Positions 6,201 to 7,424 of a DNA stretch of 7,424 nt are shown one piece after another. Location: NCBI GenBank assembly GCA_013041945.1, contig JABDRC010000183.1:1-7424 (forward strand), given 5' to 3'. Every line of letters starts with the position of its first letter. Positions within the stretch are counted from its first letter, which is position 1. The position numbers and the translations under genes are program-made. The notes beneath the pieces are model-generated. The model was not told the DNA's origin. It saw nothing but the letters and a program-made list of their open reading frames with translations, and made no database searches. Source of the DNA: Halobacteria archaeon. Its GTDB lineage: Bacteria > Pseudomonadota > Gammaproteobacteria > UBA9214.

Positions 6201-6223
6201 ATACTGTTGCAGAAGGATGTAGC

Positions 6224-7069
6224 ATGCGCTGGAGAAAGGGCCGGAGGAGCTCGAACATTGAAGACCGTCGCGGGCAGCGTCTGCGTGGCGGTGCGTTCAA
6301 GGGTGGCATCGGCACCATCGTGGTGGCCCTGGCGCTTGGCTATTTTCTCGGCATCGATCCCTCTGTATTGATGCAGTTGCAGCAGGGACTCGGTCCGGCA
6401 ACGACGACGGAGACGGATTACCAGCCGACACCGGAAGAAGCGGAGCTGGCAGATTTCGTCTCCGTGGTGCTGGCGGATACCGAGGATACCTGGCGCGAAA
6501 TATTCAGCAGCGCCGGCCGTACCTACGAAGAACCGAAGCTGGTGCTGTTTTCCGGCTCGGTCCGCTCGGCCTGCGGCATGGCCAGTGCGGCCATGGGCCC
6601 GTTCTATTGCCCTGCCGACCGGAAGGTGTATATCGACCTGTCATTCTTCAGTGACCTCAAGCGGCGCCACGGCGCCCCCGGCGATTTTGCCCAGGCCTAC
6701 GTGATTGCCCATGAAGTCGGCCATCATGTGCAGACCCTGCTGGGGACCAGCAAGCAGGTGCGCCAGGCGCAACAGGGGCTGGGCAAGTCTGCCGCCAACG
6801 AGCTGTCCGTGAAACAGGAATTGCAGGCCGATTGTTACGCGGGTCTGTGGGGCAACCATGCCGACCGCAGCCGCCAGGTGCTGGAGCGCGGTGATATCGA
6901 AGAGGCGCTGGATGCCGCCACGGCGATCGGCGATGACCGCTTGCAGAAGCAGTCCCAGGGGTATGTGGTCCCGGAGTCCTTTACCCATGGCACCTCCGAG
7001 CAGCGCGTGCGCTGGTTCAAACGGGGTATCGAACACGGCGATGCCGGGAAGTGTAATACGTTCAACTGA
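6224..7069 (+). CDS. ypfJ: Membrane-anchored neutral zinc metallopeptidase, YpfJ family
   Basis: This 281-residue protein matches the YpfJ (putative neutral zinc metallopeptidase) family in length and layout. The N-terminus has the family-typical arginine-rich MRWRKGRRSSNIEDRRG stretch, followed by a membrane segment at about residues 24-45. The peptidase domain carries the zincin motif HEVGHH at 163-168 (His163 and His167 as zinc ligands, Glu164 as the base), and an ELQAD motif at 199-203 that probably supplies the third ligand. The conserved GPFYCPAD block precedes the active site and FTHGTSEQRVRWF lies near the C-terminus. Physiological substrates of the family are not established. AAGGA at 6213-6217 sits six bases before the ATG. 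The gene appears monocistronic: it is divergent from the minus-strand membrane-protein gene and followed by repeats and a terminator-like hairpin. The family call is secure, the substrate unknown. Confidence 0.95.
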   Translation: MRWRKGRRSSNIEDRRGQRLRGGAFKGGIGTIVVALALGYFLGIDPSVLMQLQQGLGPATTTETDYQPTPEEAELADFVSVVLADTEDTWREIFSSAGRTYEEPKLVLFSGSVRSACGMASAAMGPFYCPADRKVYIDLSFFSDLKRRHGAPGDFAQAYVIAHEVGHHVQTLLGTSKQVRQAQQGLGKSAANELSVKQELQADCYAGLWGNHADRSRQVLERGDIEEALDAATAIGDDRLQKQSQGYVVPESFTHGTSEQRVRWFKRGIEHGDAGKCNTFN

Positions 7070-7107
7070 ATTGCATAGTAATTGCAGGCACGATAAATAT
7101 CTCGCGC

Positions 7108-7215
7108 ACGACTACAGGGATGTAGGAGGTAGGGCGAAGCAGGATGCCAGAGCCGAGGGCACCAAAAGTAGGCGCCTTTAGGCGACGCATGGAGCAGTTG
7201 CCGAAAGCCGCCAGG
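7108..7215 (+). repeat. Structured dispersed repeat, copy 2 (long form)
   Basis: This is the second copy of the element at 2702-2760, in the same orientation and also just 3' of a gene (38 bases after the ypfJ stop). The left hairpin is CTACA (7112-7116) and TGTAG (7121-7125). The right hairpin is GGCGAC (7181-7186), the conserved loop GCATGGAGCA (7187-7196), GTTGCC (7197-7202). Compared with copy 1, the stems differ by paired changes: G-C to A-T in the left stem, and T-A to C-G at the loop-closing pair of the right stem. A further 48 bases lie between the two hairpins. These include CGCCT (7173-7177), TT, AGGCG (7180-7184), which competes with the right hairpin for the same GGCG. Function is unknown. 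Confidence 0.7.
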
Positions 7216-7238
7216 GCACCAGGAAAAAAAGAAATCGC

Positions 7239-7265
7239 CACAGAGGGCACAGAGCGCACAGAGAA
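7239..7265. repeat. Three tandem 9-base CACAGAGnn units
   Basis: CACAGAGGG, CACAGAGCG and CACAGAGAA follow one another without gaps, preceded by an A-rich run (about 7223-7234). From general knowledge, CACAGAG-type repeats of this kind are scattered in intergenic DNA of many Gram-negative genomes and generate spurious open frames rich in TEGTE-like or LCALCALCG-like strings. It is treated here as non-coding repeat. Confidence 0.6.
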
Positions 7266-7287
7266 ACAAATCACTGCTATCCTGCAT

Positions 7288-7313
7288 TCTCCCTTACCCT
7301 TCGGTGGAGGGGA
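7288..7313 (+). terminator. Terminator-like hairpin downstream of ypfJ and repeat copy 2
   Basis: TCTCCCTTACC (7288-7298) can pair with GGTGGAGGGGA (7303-7313) across a CTTC loop: 11 positions with one C-A mismatch and three G-U wobbles if read as + strand RNA. It is followed by T-rich but interrupted sequence (7319-7328), so termination would be weak. Its pyrimidine arm resembles the hairpin before argG, and both occur downstream of a copy of the dispersed repeat. Confidence 0.35.
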
Positions 7314-7424
7314 TGCCTTGTTTCTTTGTGGTAATTTAAATTCATGTCCTGCGCTTATTCACAGGCTGTATAAATATTTTCGTTCATTACGTTACAGACA
7401 ATTCAAATAACATTTGCTGGGCAG

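Larger units (their letters stand above)
7070..7424. other. Non-coding repeat-rich region after ypfJ
   Basis: The 355 bases to the window edge hold dispersed repeat copy 2, the 9-base tandem units and a terminator-like hairpin, listed separately. After about 7314 the sequence turns markedly AT-rich. It includes TATAAA (7369-7374), which might be a -10 element for a gene beyond the edge, but no matching -35 is visible. The open frame 7144-7410 is made of repeat sequence and is not considered a gene. Confidence 0.6.

Noticed and set aside
7144..7410. 88-codon open frame on + at the window end
   Set aside because: It starts inside the structured repeat, runs through the CACAGAGnn units and a hairpin, and has no protein-like features. 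The TEGTERTE string is a known by-product of such repeats.

Overview
The window looks like chromosomal housekeeping DNA from a GC-rich Gammaproteobacterium. The evidence is the Ni-type glyoxalase I, the YpfJ-type metallopeptidase, the codon use and the intergenic hairpin repeats. An autotrophic or sulfur-oxidising Chromatiales-like lineage is a guess that the sequence does not prove. I see no phage, transposase, CRISPR, rRNA or tRNA signal, and no obvious new defence or biosynthetic system.

Layout. Positions 9-2675 (+) encode one long polypeptide that joins a complete 2-oxoacid dehydrogenase E2 (lipoyl domain, peripheral-subunit-binding domain, acyltransferase) to a complete E3 (dihydrolipoamide dehydrogenase). 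The E1 genes are not visible and would be expected upstream of the window. A 176-base gap follows. It holds a structured dispersed repeat (copy 1) and a CCCTCTCCC/GGGAGAGGG hairpin. Then come argG (2852-4069), gloA (4121-4534) and a small exported protein probably of the DUF3617 family (4521-4958), all on + and closely spaced. gloA and the exported-protein gene overlap by 14 bases. A 430-base convergent intergenic region (4959-5388) holds a nested inverted repeat and a good rho-independent terminator for the minus-strand gene. That gene (5389-6102, -) encodes a single-pass membrane protein of unknown function. It is divergent from ypfJ (6224-7069, +), a membrane-anchored zinc metallopeptidase, across a 121-base shared promoter region with a perfect TATAAT. 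The last 355 bases are non-coding: repeat copy 2 (longer than copy 1), three 9-base CACAGAGnn units, a terminator-like hairpin and an AT-rich tail.

How the parts relate. The fusion enzyme would carry out acyl transfer and lipoamide reoxidation in a 2-oxoacid dehydrogenase complex. ArgG makes argininosuccinate, GloA detoxifies methylglyoxal, and the two envelope proteins and YpfJ are uncharacterised or poorly characterised. Apart from the translational overlap of gloA and its follower, I see no functional pathway linking the genes. The most interesting items are the E2-E3 fusion with its altered active-site motifs, and the pair of structured repeats. The two repeat copies differ by compensatory base changes in two stems, keep an identical 10-base loop, and each lies immediately 3' of a gene in the same orientation.
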